Of a stretch of 64,000 bases of DNA, positions 36,731 through 46,730 are shown piece by piece. This DNA comes from Affinundibacterium macrobrachii. GTDB taxonomy: Bacteria > Pseudomonadota > Gammaproteobacteria > Burkholderiales > Burkholderiaceae_D. The DNA is taken from assembly GCF_014652415.1 (NCBI RefSeq), contig NZ_BMYT01000002.1:248001-312000 (forward strand), written 5' to 3'. The number at the start of each line of letters is the position of its first letter. The stretch's first letter is position 1. Both the position numbers and the translations under genes were made by a program. The notes below the pieces were generated by a model that saw nothing but the letters and a program-made list of their open reading frames with translations, did not search any database and was not told the origin of the DNA.

Positions 36731-36894
36731 ATTCTTAGTATCAGATGAACAATTATGAAAAAACTGTTTGTTTTGATTAGTTGATTTAAATTAAAAACAG
36801 TTGATACATAATTGGAGTTAGAACGCGTCAATTTATCGACAGTTCATGCAATTCAACTTACTTTTAATGCCAAACCTGGGGAGGCAAAATTATA

Positions 36895-38727
36895 ATGAAA
36901 AAATTAGTAAAACTTACATTGGCTGCATCTGCTGTGATGTCTTGCTTTGCAGCACAAGCTGGTGAAATCCGAGGAATCAATGCTTCAAATGTGATTCCAA
37001 ATCGTTACATTGTGGTGTTCAAAGACAATGCGATGATGAGCGCTAGAGGAGAGCGTCAAACATCCGAGATTGTTGCCAAGGGTGTGGGTATGCGCTTCGG
37101 TGCCAAAGTCGAACGCTCATTCAACCATGTTTTAAATGGTGCAGTTATTACAACGGATGTAGAAAACGCGAAGCGCATGGCGGATGATCCAGAAGTTGCG
37201 TATGTGGAAGCTGACCAAATTATGCGTATCAGCGGCACACAAACCAGCGCAACTTGGGGTCTTGATCGCATTGATCAAACCAACTTACCTTTGAATGGTT
37301 CTTTCACTTATCCATCGAGCAGCGGCGTACACGCTTACATCTTGGACACCGGTATTCGCGGCACACACAATGACTTCACTGGCCGCATGGGCAACGGCTA
37401 CACAGCGGTCAATGATGGTCAAGGTACAAACGATTGCCAAGGTCACGGCACACACGTTGCGGGTACGGTGGGCGGCACCACTTGGGGCGTCGCTAAAAAC
37501 GTTACCTTGCATCCAGTTCGCGTATTGGGTTGTGATGGTAGCGGTTCAAATTCTGGCGTGATCGCGGGGATGGACTGGGTTACTGCCAATGCAGTAAAGC
37601 CAGCAGTCGCTAATATGTCTTTGGGTGGCGGTGCTTCTCAAGCAACCGATGATGCGATTGCGCGCATGACCAATGCGGGAATTACCACAGTGGTTGCAGC
37701 TGGTAACGACTCAAGCAATGCATGTAACTATTCACCAGCACGCGCACCGAGCGCCATCACCGTCGGCTCCACCACTAGCAGCGATGCGATGTCTAGCTTT
37801 TCGAACTATGGTTCTTGCGTTGATGTCTATGGCCCAGGTTCCAATATCACATCTGCGTCTTATAGCTCCAACACTGGCTCTACATCCATGTCAGGTACAT
37901 CGATGGCATCACCACATTTAGCTGGTGTTGCAGCACTGTATTTGGCAGCCAATCCAAACGCGACACCATCACAAGTGACGACAGCCATTGTCAATAATTC
38001 TTTGACTGGCAAAATCACTGGCATCCCATCTGGTGTGAATAAATTCGTCAACATTCAGTTCTTGAATGGTGATGTAGTGACACCGCCAACCGGTGGCGAA
38101 TTAACGAAAGATGTGGCGAAATCCTTCTCTGCTGCTACTGGTCAAAGTGCAGCTTACACTTTCGTCGTACCTAGTGGCGCAAGCAATCTGACCTTCAAAA
38201 TGTCTGGTGGTACTGGTGACGGCGACTTGTACACCAAGTTAGGCTCAGCACCAACTACCACTTCTTATTTGGCGAAATCAGATGGCTCTACCAATACCGA
38301 GACCATCACGATTGCAGCACCAGCCGCAGGTACTTACCATCTGTTAGCGAATGCTTATGCAGCAGTCAGTGGCGCATCGATTGTGGCCAGCTATCAAACC
38401 GGCACGACACCACCGACTGGCACAGCATTGGTGAGTGGCACGGCGCAAGGTGTGACATTGGCGACTAATGCATCGAAGCTGTACTACATCACAGTGCCAT
38501 CTGGTAAAACCAGCCTGACATTTACTTTGTCTGGTGGCACAGGTGACGGCGATTTGTATGCACGTATGACAACCGCACCAACCACAACCAGCTACACGAA
38601 GAAATCGGATGGTTCCACTAACACCGAAACCATTACATTTAGTGCGCCAACTGCAGGTACTTACTACTTGCTAGTTAATGCATACGCTGCTGTGAGTGGC
38701 GCAAGCGTGAAAGCGGTCGTGCAATAA
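36895..38727 (+). CDS. Secreted subtilisin-like (S8) serine protease with two PPC domains
   Basis: The 610-residue preproprotein has a signal peptide (1-22), an I9-type propeptide (about 35-112), a proteinase K/aqualysin-like catalytic domain (about 120-395) and two PPC domains (about 404-500 and 513-610). The triad is Asp151 (YILDTG), His184 (GHGTHVAG) and Ser336 (GTSMASP), with the oxyanion Asn271. The two PPC copies are near duplicates, sharing [22 protein letters not shown] and [10 protein letters not shown]; such domains are often removed on maturation. GGGGAGG lies 10 bases before the ATG. A strong terminator follows. Confidence 0.95.
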   Translation: MKKLVKLTLAASAVMSCFAAQAGEIRGINASNVIPNRYIVVFKDNAMMSARGERQTSEIVAKGVGMRFGAKVERSFNHVLNGAVITTDVENAKRMADDPEVAYVEADQIMRISGTQTSATWGLDRIDQTNLPLNGSFTYPSSSGVHAYILDTGIRGTHNDFTGRMGNGYTAVNDGQGTNDCQGHGTHVAGTVGGTTWGVAKNVTLHPVRVLGCDGSGSNSGVIAGMDWVTANAVKPAVANMSLGGGASQATDDAIARMTNAGITTVVAAGNDSSNACNYSPARAPSAITVGSTTSSDAMSSFSNYGSCVDVYGPGSNITSASYSSNTGSTSMSGTSMASPHLAGVAALYLAANPNATPSQVTTAIVNNSLTGKITGIPSGVNKFVNIQFLNGDVVTPPTGGELTKDVAKSFSAATGQSAAYTFVVPSGASNLTFKMSGGTGDGDLYTKLGSAPTTTSYLAKSDGSTNTETITIAAPAAGTYHLLANAYAAVSGASIVASYQTGTTPPTGTALVSGTAQGVTLATNASKLYYITVPSGKTSLTFTLSGGTGDGDLYARMTTAPTTTSYTKKSDGSTNTETITFSAPTAGTYYLLVNAYAAVSGASVKAVVQ

Positions 38728-38875
38728 GTTGTTAACTCAGGTCATCAACGATTTATCAAATCAATGGTCCAATTCCCATCGAAACTAAGTCGATGGGATG
38801 GCACTAACTAGTTGATGTGAATGCCTGAAATTGCGTGAGATTGATCTCCATAAAACGAGAAAAATCTCACCAACA

Positions 38876-38914
38876 AAAAGCCGCTGATTCTGATATCAGC
38901 GGCTTTTTCTTTAC
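38876..38914. terminator. Bidirectional rho-independent terminator
   Basis: AAAAAGCCGCTGA and TCAGCGGCTTTTT are perfect inverses with an 8-base loop. The A-run and T-run flanks suit termination of both the S8 protease (plus) and the oxygenase (minus), whose ends converge here. Confidence 0.92.
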
Positions 38915-38921
38915 TGATCAA

Positions 38922-39614
38922 TCAAGCGTATAGATTCTCTGCTCTTTGCAGCAAAACCCAACTCGTCAAAATGTATTTGTCGCCTGAAACCGGCACACAG
39001 CCACGATGGGTATGTGTGAAATAGGCGGGCGCGATTACCATACGTCCCGTGCGCGGGGTGATCGACTTCTTTTGATAATAGAACTCCGTCTCGCCACCTT
39101 GTTCAACATCATTTAGATAGAACATAAATAGCAAACTGCGGTGCAACTGTTCATTATGCGGAGCCATGGGGAATACTTCACAATGCCAATAACGATAATT
39201 ACCCAAACCTTGCGGATATTTTTGCGCTTGTACATTTCCCAAGCGATACAGATACTTCATTAAATCCGCCGTCTTACCGCTAGCTAACTCGTCATAATTC
39301 TCAATCGTTAAAGGGGTCGCTTGGCCAGTCAACGGATGCGGCAAAGTGAGTGCCAGTGGAGCGATCAGTGCAAACCGGTATTTCTCCATATAGGCAGTAA
39401 GATATTCGGCCGTCACGCTAGAAATGTGCTGCAATAATTGTGCGTATTCAGGATGCGAATTCAGTAGTAGGTCTTGACTGATCTTTTTACTGGTGTCCAC
39501 CAAGCCACCCGCCTTACCTTGGATTAAATGCGGGCTTTGTTCAAAAGTGGCGATCATCTGCTGACAGAATTCGGGGCTCAAGGCCCCGTCATACACTTCA
39601 ATAAAATCGTCCAT
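38922..39614 (-). CDS. 2OG-Fe(II) oxygenase family protein
   Basis: The 230-residue protein fits the prolyl-4-hydroxylase-like 2OG-Fe(II) superfamily: MDDFIEVYDGALSPEFCQQM at the start, YRYWHCEVFP, FMFYLNDVEQGGETEF and FTHTHRG near the end. The proximal iron motif reads H-x-E rather than the more usual H-x-D; the distal His is in FTHTHRG. Such enzymes hydroxylate proteins or small molecules using oxygen and 2-oxoglutarate. ATG 39614 follows TGGGGGA; an upstream extension is not supported. It lies 110 bases downstream of the amidohydrolase and may share its transcript. Confidence 0.82.
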   Translation of the reverse strand: MDDFIEVYDGALSPEFCQQMIATFEQSPHLIQGKAGGLVDTSKKISQDLLLNSHPEYAQLLQHISSVTAEYLTAYMEKYRFALIAPLALTLPHPLTGQATPLTIENYDELASGKTADLMKYLYRLGNVQAQKYPQGLGNYRYWHCEVFPMAPHNEQLHRSLLFMFYLNDVEQGGETEFYYQKKSITPRTGRMVIAPAYFTHTHRGCVPVSGDKYILTSWVLLQRAENLYA

Positions 39615-39724
39615 TTGTCCCCCATTATTTGCTGTGGTTTTTATCGTTTTGTTGCAATCAGATTTATCCGAAAATCTGCATAGACATTCCATTTTATCAA
39701 CCAATGCAGAACGAGGGAAACACT

Positions 39725-41278
39725 TTACTCAACCGCTATGTTTTGCGCCGACAAACGATCACGCGGATAAGCTTTTCCACGCAAAATCACGTGGCTAATG
39801 GTGTCGTATGCACCTATTTCACGTAATGGATTGCGCTTAAGTAAGAGCAAATCAGCCTGCTTGCCAATCTCAACGCTACCGATCCTGTCTTGCATACCAA
39901 GTGCACGTGCGTTCTGTATCGTCAATGCGCGAAATAGCTGTGGCAAACTAATCCCCGCTTCTAACCAACGATCCATTTCCCAGCGCCCATTCACGCCCGG
40001 AAATTGGGTATAAAACGGACCACTCGGTGTGTCACTGCCGAACAACAAGGGCACATCACGCTGATTCAGCTTTTTCGTCATATTCACCACGGTTGCCAAA
40101 GGCTTGGCGTAGCTATTCTTGATAGCCTGATACATCACGACGGGCGATTGATTTTCTTTGACAACTTCTTGCGCCAACAAGTTTTTCATCCATTGACCAG
40201 ACTCCGTTTGATACCACGTCGCTAATCGTGCGGGAATTGCATGCGAGACAGCGGCTTGTTGAAAGAAATCTGGATTCAGCATTTCTTGTTCGCCGTAGAG
40301 AACTTGTATGGTTGGCTGTACCGAAATACCAGCGCGATTAAGTTCATCGGCAATCTGTGCAAGCCTTTGCTGGTTAGCAAATTGCTCGACATTTTTTGCT
40401 TCATGCCACAATCCATGCACCAAAGTTGTGACACCAGTCTTCAAAGCAAATTCATAAGCCGCTTGTGAATTGCCATGCAAGTAGACCGGCATCTTCAAAC
40501 TTTTCGCCTGTGCCACGACCTTTTGAATCAATTCGACCGAAGGCACGGGTAAGTTCTTTTGTGCGCCAAATCCGGTTTCATAAAATACCTTGATGCACTG
40601 AGCACCGTCGTTTTTAGCATAGCTCACCACGGCTTCGGCTGTATGCTGTGCGGGATCGAAGCTGGCTGGATAAACTTGCGCTTGGGCGGGGTCGAATAGC
40701 ATGTACTTAGTACCAGCGACTTGGAACTGCAATTCTTTTCCGATCCAAACTGCTGGATAACCATTCGGTATGGTCACAGGTGCGCAAAAATGTGCGGTGG
40801 GCGCAAGCGCTTGCTTATTCCAATTTGCGATAAATGTTGGATCACCGGTCAAATCTAATACCGTAGTAAAACCAAAGTAGACATAACTCCGAGGCATTTG
40901 TTGTTGCGCCTGATTGAGCATGACAAGATCTTTTTCCTGTCCCGCTCGATAACCGGGAATACCATCAAGATGGACATGGCTATCGATCAAACCAGGTATT
41001 AAGAATTGCCCACGCCCATCGATTTCTTGATCGACTTTGACTGCCGCTGCGGCAGCCGACTTACTTAGATTTTTCGTAATCCGGTCGATTTTACCGTCAC
41101 GGATAAACACATCGGTCGGCGCAGAAACTTTCGTTTGATCACCGCTAATGATTTGTACTTGCTTAATCAATAAAGTATCAGCGTGCGCATACGCGCCATG
41201 CAATGTTGCCAAACTGATCAAACCAAGTAGGCTAGAAAAACGTAAAGTGGATGAATAAAGTAGCGCTTGAAACATCAT
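39725..41278 (-). CDS. Exported amidohydrolase
   Basis: The 517-residue protein has a signal peptide (ending near AYAHA) and an imidazolonepropionase-like amidohydrolase fold. Metal-ligand motifs are DSHVHLDG, a candidate bridging lysine in QCIKVFYE, VYLHGNS, LVHGLWH and the catalytic FGSDTPSG. It should hydrolyse a C-N bond in a cyclic amide, peptide-like or prolidase-type substrate, in the periplasm. GGAGGA precedes the ATG (41278 or 41275). It is divergent from the AraC-type regulator. Confidence 0.87.
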   Translation of the reverse strand: MMFQALLYSSTLRFSSLLGLISLATLHGAYAHADTLLIKQVQIISGDQTKVSAPTDVFIRDGKIDRITKNLSKSAAAAAVKVDQEIDGRGQFLIPGLIDSHVHLDGIPGYRAGQEKDLVMLNQAQQQMPRSYVYFGFTTVLDLTGDPTFIANWNKQALAPTAHFCAPVTIPNGYPAVWIGKELQFQVAGTKYMLFDPAQAQVYPASFDPAQHTAEAVVSYAKNDGAQCIKVFYETGFGAQKNLPVPSVELIQKVVAQAKSLKMPVYLHGNSQAAYEFALKTGVTTLVHGLWHEAKNVEQFANQQRLAQIADELNRAGISVQPTIQVLYGEQEMLNPDFFQQAAVSHAIPARLATWYQTESGQWMKNLLAQEVVKENQSPVVMYQAIKNSYAKPLATVVNMTKKLNQRDVPLLFGSDTPSGPFYTQFPGVNGRWEMDRWLEAGISLPQLFRALTIQNARALGMQDRIGSVEIGKQADLLLLKRNPLREIGAYDTISHVILRGKAYPRDRLSAQNIAVE

Positions 41279-41476
41279 CTGTCCTCCATAAAAAAGAAGT
41301 CAGTTTGCTGATGCACTCACACTTTTTCGACCTAAAACGCGATTAAGGTCAGAAAAGTAGCTAGAAAAGACTTAAAAACGCATTAAAAATATGTTTTATT
41401 CAACAAATTCAGCTTTGAATTGTTTTTTTGATGATGTGAAGAAAATCGCACATACATCGATGGCAGATCGTTTATC

Positions 41477-42595
41477 ATGATCAATATGACATCAATTATC
41501 AGCCACATTCAAACCGCCAACGCCGTTTTATGCTTGTTAATGGCGGTGCAATTACTCAGCATGTCGGCGATGCGCCCCACACCAAAACGATTACTTGCGC
41601 TCAATTGCTTGCTATATGCACATCAAAGTTTGGCCTTGGTGATTATGTTCAACAGCAACATAGACCGCAGCTTAAGTGGATTTGGCTTCACCCGACCACT
41701 GTTCGCCATGCTGCTCGGCCCTGCCTTGTATCTCTATTTTTCTTGTGTGCATCGCCAGCCTTCGCAAATTAAGCTAAGTGACGCAGTCCACTTCTTGATT
41801 GGCATTCTCATTTTTGCCCTGTTGGTCTGGATCAAACCCTTGCGCGCCTTCATTGATCTTGCAATTACGAGCAGCTTTGTGATCTATTTTTGCTTGATCG
41901 CGCTACAAATGCGCGCAGGAAAGCGAGCGCTTGCTCACCTAGATAGTCATGCTGAGCCAGCATATCGCTGGTTGGTATGTCTGATGATCATGGCATTGAT
42001 TAACATCACGCTTGAATTGGCAGTGAATTTAGAAATGCGTGCAGGCGTCAAATTACGCGAGTCAACATCCTTGCTAATTGCCAGCCTTGCTTTCTTTCTC
42101 ATCAATATCACGATGATCGTGGCAGCACTCCGCCGCAGTGCGTGGCTAGAATGGATGTATCAATTTGGACAACAAACTCTGCAAGCCACCATCCAAGTAA
42201 ACCCCAGTGCGATTGACCCGGAGCTTGCCCAACAGACCTTTGAACGCTGGCAAAATCTAGTCAAAACCGAACGACTACATCAACTTGAATTTGGCATTAC
42301 GTTGGCGCAAGCAGCAAAAAAATTACAAATGCCAGCACGCCAATTATCGAATGCAATCAACCAAATTTACGGCCACAGCTTTTCGGTGTATTTGAATGAT
42401 CAACGCATACAAGAAGCGCAAAATCGTTTAATTGAACATCCCGACATGAGCATCATCGACGTCATGCAAGCATCTGGCTTTAGTAGCAAATCTAATTTCA
42501 ATAAAGAGTTTTTGCGCGTTTGTGGCACTTCACCTTCCGCATATCGCGACATGCACAGACAAGCTGCATCGACCGCAGCAAACGAACTCGCCTAA
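41477..42595 (+). CDS. Membrane-anchored AraC family regulator
   Basis: The 372-residue protein has six or seven hydrophobic helices in residues 1-215 and an AraC double helix-turn-helix at about 265-365 (AQAAKKLQMPARQLSNAINQ, and IIDVMQASGFSSKSNFNKEF). This layout, a multipass sensor joined directly to the DNA-binding domain, allows membrane signals to control transcription without a separate kinase. It is divergent from the amidohydrolase gene, with 198 bases between, and is its likely regulator. The start codon (41477 or 41486) is not fixed by a strong ribosome binding site. Confidence 0.85.
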   Translation: MINMTSIISHIQTANAVLCLLMAVQLLSMSAMRPTPKRLLALNCLLYAHQSLALVIMFNSNIDRSLSGFGFTRPLFAMLLGPALYLYFSCVHRQPSQIKLSDAVHFLIGILIFALLVWIKPLRAFIDLAITSSFVIYFCLIALQMRAGKRALAHLDSHAEPAYRWLVCLMIMALINITLELAVNLEMRAGVKLRESTSLLIASLAFFLINITMIVAALRRSAWLEWMYQFGQQTLQATIQVNPSAIDPELAQQTFERWQNLVKTERLHQLEFGITLAQAAKKLQMPARQLSNAINQIYGHSFSVYLNDQRIQEAQNRLIEHPDMSIIDVMQASGFSSKSNFNKEFLRVCGTSPSAYRDMHRQAASTAANELA

Positions 42596-42625
42596 ATTCG
42601 ATGAGGTAGGCGAGTTCTATCCAGT

Positions 42626-44884
42626 CTATTTTTGCCCTGGGTGATAACGACGCTTCGTATGCTTGGCGATATCTTCAGGGTAAAACGACACGTCTTTAAA
42701 TTCGCCTTTGCTGTACATCTCGCCTTGGTCATTAAAATGCGGCGAAGCTGGATCGCCGCTATTACCACCCGCCAAAATACTCTTAGCCTGCACCCGCGGA
42801 CCAAATGACACCGCGGCGACAAAGCTATTCCCACGATCACCATAAATGCGTTTGGTGGTTTGCTTGCCGACCATACCAAATGCGGCCAACGATCCCCAGT
42901 TGCCCGAAGCAAACGCCACTGGCCAACTTGGTTTGTTGTCGTCATAAGTTGCCTGAATATCGCCAGATAAGCGCTGAAAGCGATTGATTTCGCCCCACGG
43001 CGTTTGCCATTGTCCGAAATCATCTTGCAAACGCTGACTTGCACGCTTCAATGCTGCTAGCAGAGCAGGTGCCGAAACGCTGGGCAAGTAATCCACGATA
43101 GGAATGTTTTTATGCTTTGCTTCGCCGCCGTGCTGCAATACCAGGTCTTGCGCCCAGTAAATAGCGAGCGAAGTCGCGCTTGAGTTTACAGTCGCGCGCA
43201 TATCCCAATTCCGCAGTGCTTGAATTTGCTCCGCAAGCATGGGATCTGGTTTGGCTTCATACGCCTTAAACAAAGGCGGTAATAATGATTCGAATGCGGT
43301 TAATTCGCTGTCATACGCCAGTTTGATTAATCCGTTCAAATCGAGATTTTTCGCGTCCTGTAACATCTTCACCGCATGTAAGCCGCGCGCGTTTTCGCCG
43401 TTACTCCACATATAGCGCGGAAAATCTTGCAGACGGGGACTACTGCTTTCTGCCCCAATACCAGAAGCCGAGAACGGCCAGTTATTGGTATTTTGTATCC
43501 ATCCCGTTGCTGGATTGAAAATCTGAATAATCTCTTTAACTGGATGCAAACCCTGCCAATCTGCAGAACGCAAACTGCCATCAACTGGTTTGGTCCAATC
43601 AAGCTGCGGGTTGCGGCGCGGTACAAAATTGCCGTGGAAGTAGGCGATATTGCCATCTCGATCAGCGTACACCGTGTTGTTCGATGAATTCGCACGCAAC
43701 TCCATCACTTTGGCAAAACCCGCATAATCGCGCGTCTTCGTACGCAAATACGATTGCATTAAAGCCTTGGTCGGCTCATTCATCAATTGCACCGCGATCC
43801 ACTTTCCATTTGCCGAGCGCACCACCGGACCATGATGACTAAAGTAAGTCTTAATCTTGCGGTTCACCATGCCATTAAATGCCTTAAAAGGCAGCGTCTG
43901 CTCGACTACTTTGAGTGGGCGTAATTGCCCTTCATACAGATAAAAATACTTATCGCCCTTTTGCGTTACATTCAAAGCAAACTCATCAATCACATCCGCC
44001 GCGTTAGAAGTGTGCATCCAACCGTTGTATTGATTAAAACCTTGGTACACGAAAAACTGTCCCCACGTCACGGCACCATAGGCATTCAAACCTTGCCCAC
44101 TCATGACATGCACTTCTGGGCGGAAATAAAATGAGGTGTGTGGATTAATCATGAGCATCGCTTGCCCATTCGCGGTACGCGATGGCGCAATCGCAAAACC
44201 GTTAGAACCGCGCGGTTCAGGTAGGCTTACTGGCTCTTGCTGCGCTAACAATTCCGGCTTGTCACCGTATAAAGCCTCTAAGTCTTTCAAATTGATGGAC
44301 TCAATATCGCCGCCGATACTACCTTCGCTAAAGGCTAAGGCCATCCACGGTTCAAAATGGCTAATCAAACGCGGCTTAACTTCAGGATGGGTATGCAGGT
44401 AATAATTCAAACCATCGGCAAAGGCGATCATCAACTGCTTTAACCATGCGGGACTTTTCGCGTACTGCTGCTTTAGCTGCGCGGGCTGGATAAATAACTT
44501 CATCCGCAAATCGCGCCAAATTTCGACTTCACCTTCAACCTCTGCCAAACGCCCCAGAGCATTGATGTAATTGAGCTCGATGCGCTTAAAGTCGTCCTCC
44601 GCCTGCGCGTACAAAAGACCAAACACCGCATCAGCATCGCTCTTACCCTGCACATGCGGAATCCCCCACTGATCGCGAGAAATCGTCACCTTTTTTGCAG
44701 TCGCTTGCCAACGAGCGCGGTCTTTTGCATCCGCAACTGGGGCCGCCGGAGCAATTGGCGCACTATGCGCAATGGCCAAACTACTAATACCTGAACCCAG
44801 CAACAAGCAGATTGCCAACATTTTTTTGTGGAACAAAAAGGTCTTCAAGCCTGTCTGAGAATTGTTTAAAACATGTAAGCGCAT
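42626..44884 (-). CDS. Penicillin acylase family (S45) Ntn-hydrolase
   Basis: The 752-residue precursor has a signal peptide (about 20-42), an alpha chain and a beta chain starting at the autocatalytic Ser227 in RGSNGFAIAP. NPHTSF and HTSNAADVIDEF are typical of the beta chain. The family includes penicillin and cephalosporin acylases and AHL lactone acylases of the PvdQ/QuiP kind; the leader and domain layout fit a periplasmic enzyme, but sequence alone does not separate quorum-quenching from other amide hydrolysis. It is a single gene, converging on the AraC regulator. Confidence 0.9.
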   Translation of the reverse strand: MRLHVLNNSQTGLKTFLFHKKMLAICLLLGSGISSLAIAHSAPIAPAAPVADAKDRARWQATAKKVTISRDQWGIPHVQGKSDADAVFGLLYAQAEDDFKRIELNYINALGRLAEVEGEVEIWRDLRMKLFIQPAQLKQQYAKSPAWLKQLMIAFADGLNYYLHTHPEVKPRLISHFEPWMALAFSEGSIGGDIESINLKDLEALYGDKPELLAQQEPVSLPEPRGSNGFAIAPSRTANGQAMLMINPHTSFYFRPEVHVMSGQGLNAYGAVTWGQFFVYQGFNQYNGWMHTSNAADVIDEFALNVTQKGDKYFYLYEGQLRPLKVVEQTLPFKAFNGMVNRKIKTYFSHHGPVVRSANGKWIAVQLMNEPTKALMQSYLRTKTRDYAGFAKVMELRANSSNNTVYADRDGNIAYFHGNFVPRRNPQLDWTKPVDGSLRSADWQGLHPVKEIIQIFNPATGWIQNTNNWPFSASGIGAESSSPRLQDFPRYMWSNGENARGLHAVKMLQDAKNLDLNGLIKLAYDSELTAFESLLPPLFKAYEAKPDPMLAEQIQALRNWDMRATVNSSATSLAIYWAQDLVLQHGGEAKHKNIPIVDYLPSVSAPALLAALKRASQRLQDDFGQWQTPWGEINRFQRLSGDIQATYDDNKPSWPVAFASGNWGSLAAFGMVGKQTTKRIYGDRGNSFVAAVSFGPRVQAKSILAGGNSGDPASPHFNDQGEMYSKGEFKDVSFYPEDIAKHTKRRYHPGQK

Positions 44885-45195
44885 ATCTTGTCCGTATTCA
44901 AGTTAAGCAGAAGTATTCTGCGTGAAAGACTAACACAGCTAACATGCAATGCAGCAGAATAAGGCGAGTTCATAGAACAGTCTTGTCTCAATTAACTACC
45001 GCCATTGCATGATGAAGCACGAATAAGTTAGAGACTCACCGAGGATAGATGAAGTTCCCAAACTGCATAAAGCACATCGCAAACGTAATGCGATTGTCTA
45101 AATTGATAACTAAGAAAACTTCTAAACGGATCGGGAAACAAACTGAACAAGGGCATTCAACCGAAACACGTAATCAAGGCGAAACGAGGTGCATC
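44885..45195. other. Intergenic region between divergent genes
   Basis: The 311-base gap between the S45 hydrolase and the PD40 gene holds no recognised element. A frame open from 45049 joins the PD40 gene but adds a basic, non-leader sequence, so I treat it as 5' untranslated. Confidence 0.4.
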
Positions 45196-46119
45196 ATGAT
45201 CAAACTAGCTCGATATGGATTCTATCTATGGATGCTGATCTTTACCCATGCTATAGCAGCGCAAGCACTTCCCGAAAAGTTCCAGCCCGGTCTGATATCA
45301 AATGGCGGGGTATTCGGCTTTACGCTCTCACCTGATGGCAAGACTGCATTGTGGGTAGAATCCCAAGGCAAACGAGAAAAACTCATGATCATGGAATCGC
45401 ATCTTCAAAACGGCAAATGGTCGCAACCCAAAGTCGCGCCATTCTCAACTGACAAGGGAGAATGGAAAGACATCGACCCTATCTTTAGCCCCGATGGACA
45501 AACCGTACTATTTCAGTCAAACCGCCCAGTAGGCACCAATTCAGTCTATCCAGCAAACCAAACAAGCAAACAAGCACCAAAAACAGATTTTGATATCTGG
45601 GCGGTAAAACGAAACGCCAAAGGCTGGAGCGAGGCTTTTCACATGGGTGATGTAATCAATACCCAAGCCTCAGAATCGTATGCGTCTATCGCAAACAATG
45701 GCAACATCTATTTTATGAAAGACCATGAAAGCCAAGCTGGCAATTCTGATCTATTCGTCGCCAAGCTAGTCGATGGAAGATACCAAAAACCAGTCAATCT
45801 AGGCGCACCAATCAACACCGAGCAGTTCAGAGAATCCAATCCATTTATCTCACCCGATGAAGACTATCTCATCTATTTTTCTTCTGACACCGCTGGCCAT
45901 GGCGAGGTAGATCTCTACATCAGCTTCAATGAAAAAGGGCGATGGACAAAACCAGTCAATTTAGGTTTACCGATCAACTCAACATTCGCCGAGTTCTGTC
46001 CGTTTGTACATCAAGGAAAATTGTATTTCACTCGCCAGAAAAAAGAAGCTGACAGAATGATTGAGGACATTTACGTGGTCGATTTTGATCCTTATTCCTA
46101 TAAGGCGCTGGTGAGATAA
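45196..46119 (+). CDS. Exported PD40 beta-propeller protein
   Basis: From ATG 45196 the 307-residue product has a signal peptide (MIKLARYGFYLWMLIF, cleaved near AIAAQA) and TolB-like PD40 repeats: FTLSPDGKTALWVES, DPIFSPDGQTVLFQSNRP, SESYASIANNGNIYF and NPFISPDEDYLIYFSSD. Such propellers bind proteins or sugars in the periplasm; no enzyme domain is present. GAGGTG lies upstream. A diverged copy of bases from its 3' end appears at 47290-47379, beyond the cassette island. Confidence 0.82.
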   Translation: MIKLARYGFYLWMLIFTHAIAAQALPEKFQPGLISNGGVFGFTLSPDGKTALWVESQGKREKLMIMESHLQNGKWSQPKVAPFSTDKGEWKDIDPIFSPDGQTVLFQSNRPVGTNSVYPANQTSKQAPKTDFDIWAVKRNAKGWSEAFHMGDVINTQASESYASIANNGNIYFMKDHESQAGNSDLFVAKLVDGRYQKPVNLGAPINTEQFRESNPFISPDEDYLIYFSSDTAGHGEVDLYISFNEKGRWTKPVNLGLPINSTFAEFCPFVHQGKLYFTRQKKEADRMIEDIYVVDFDPYSYKALVR

Positions 46120-46334
46120 ATATAGTGCTTACACCGAATCGCTTCCTTGACGCGATCCAGAAGCTTGGTAGAATTTAACTCATTTGAATGACGCTTTCCA
46201 TAGAAATTTCAATACTGGTCAAATGCACAGTGCATCTCTGGAAAGCTAATATGCAAAAGACTTTAGAGGGCTTCTATGAAAAGTATTATGCGACAAGTCG
46301 CTTTTTCACCCGTCATTTCACCTTCTATATCTAG

Positions 46335-46724
46335 TTAGATGCCATGCCCAAGCACTGCTGCGACCAGATGCAAGAGCAAATAGACAACAAGTGCGCAGAG
46401 CACTCATCGCCCTATGAGTGCCCGGATTGCTTGGTCAATTATTCTCCTGTGTTTAACGAGTACAGAATCATCGTGCATGATGGCGGCTCAAGTTCTATCA
46501 CCATAGCTTTTTGCCCTTGGTGTGGAGCGCACTTGCCCGAATCGCTCCGTGATCGCTGGTTTGAAGAGCTTGAATCACTCGGCTTCGATGATCCGTTCGC
46601 GCAAGACATACCAGAAAAATACAAAACTAATGAGTGGTACAGCATCTAACATGGCGATCAACCTCACTCCCTTCGGTCGCTGGACCCTGCGCGATAAAGC
46701 CGCGCAGCGCCGGTTAGCTTTACG
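46335..46724 (+). mobile_element. Integron gene cassette 1
   Basis: The segment runs from T46335, inside GTTAGAT (46334-46340), to G46724, inside GTTAAAC (46724-46730). Its leading GTTAGAT is the exact inverse of ATCTAAC (46644-46650), the outer box at the start of its own attC, as expected when a circular cassette is opened at G/TTRRRY. It holds one short plus-strand gene. No integrase gene is in the window. Confidence 0.8.
46344..46649 (+). CDS. Cassette-borne cysteine-rich hypothetical protein
   Basis: The 101-residue protein is rich in cysteine: MPKHCCDQM, NKCAEH, YECPDC and FCPWCG, consistent with a zinc-binding fold. The segment EYRIIVHDGGSSSITIAFCP and the end DPFAQDIPEKYKTNEW resemble the DUF6980 group of small bacterial proteins, whose function is unknown. 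It starts only 4 bases after the cassette boundary and its TAA lies inside the outer attC box ATCTAAC, the compact layout usual for cassette genes. Confidence 0.75.
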   Translation: MPKHCCDQMQEQIDNKCAEHSSPYECPDCLVNYSPVFNEYRIIVHDGGSSSITIAFCPWCGAHLPESLRDRWFEELESLGFDDPFAQDIPEKYKTNEWYSI

Positions 46725-46730
46725 TTAAAC
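46644..46730 (+). repeat. attC recombination site of cassette 1
   Basis: The site is 87 bp: outer box ATCTAAC (46644-46650), inner TCAACC (46658-46663), a central hairpin with CTGCGCG / CGCGCAG, inner GGTTAGCTT (46712-46720) and outer GTTAAAC (46724-46730). The order, spacing and partial complementarity match integron 59-base elements. Confidence 0.82.

Larger units (their letters stand above)
36458..36894. other. AT-rich divergent regulatory region
   Basis: The 437-base gap is very AT-rich. It carries the BlaI operator candidate (36494-36527) near the repressor gene and a perfect FNR-type box (36717-36730) nearer the protease gene. A weaker FNR-like site, TTGATTTAAATTAA, is at 36781-36794. 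No gene is visible. Confidence 0.6.
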
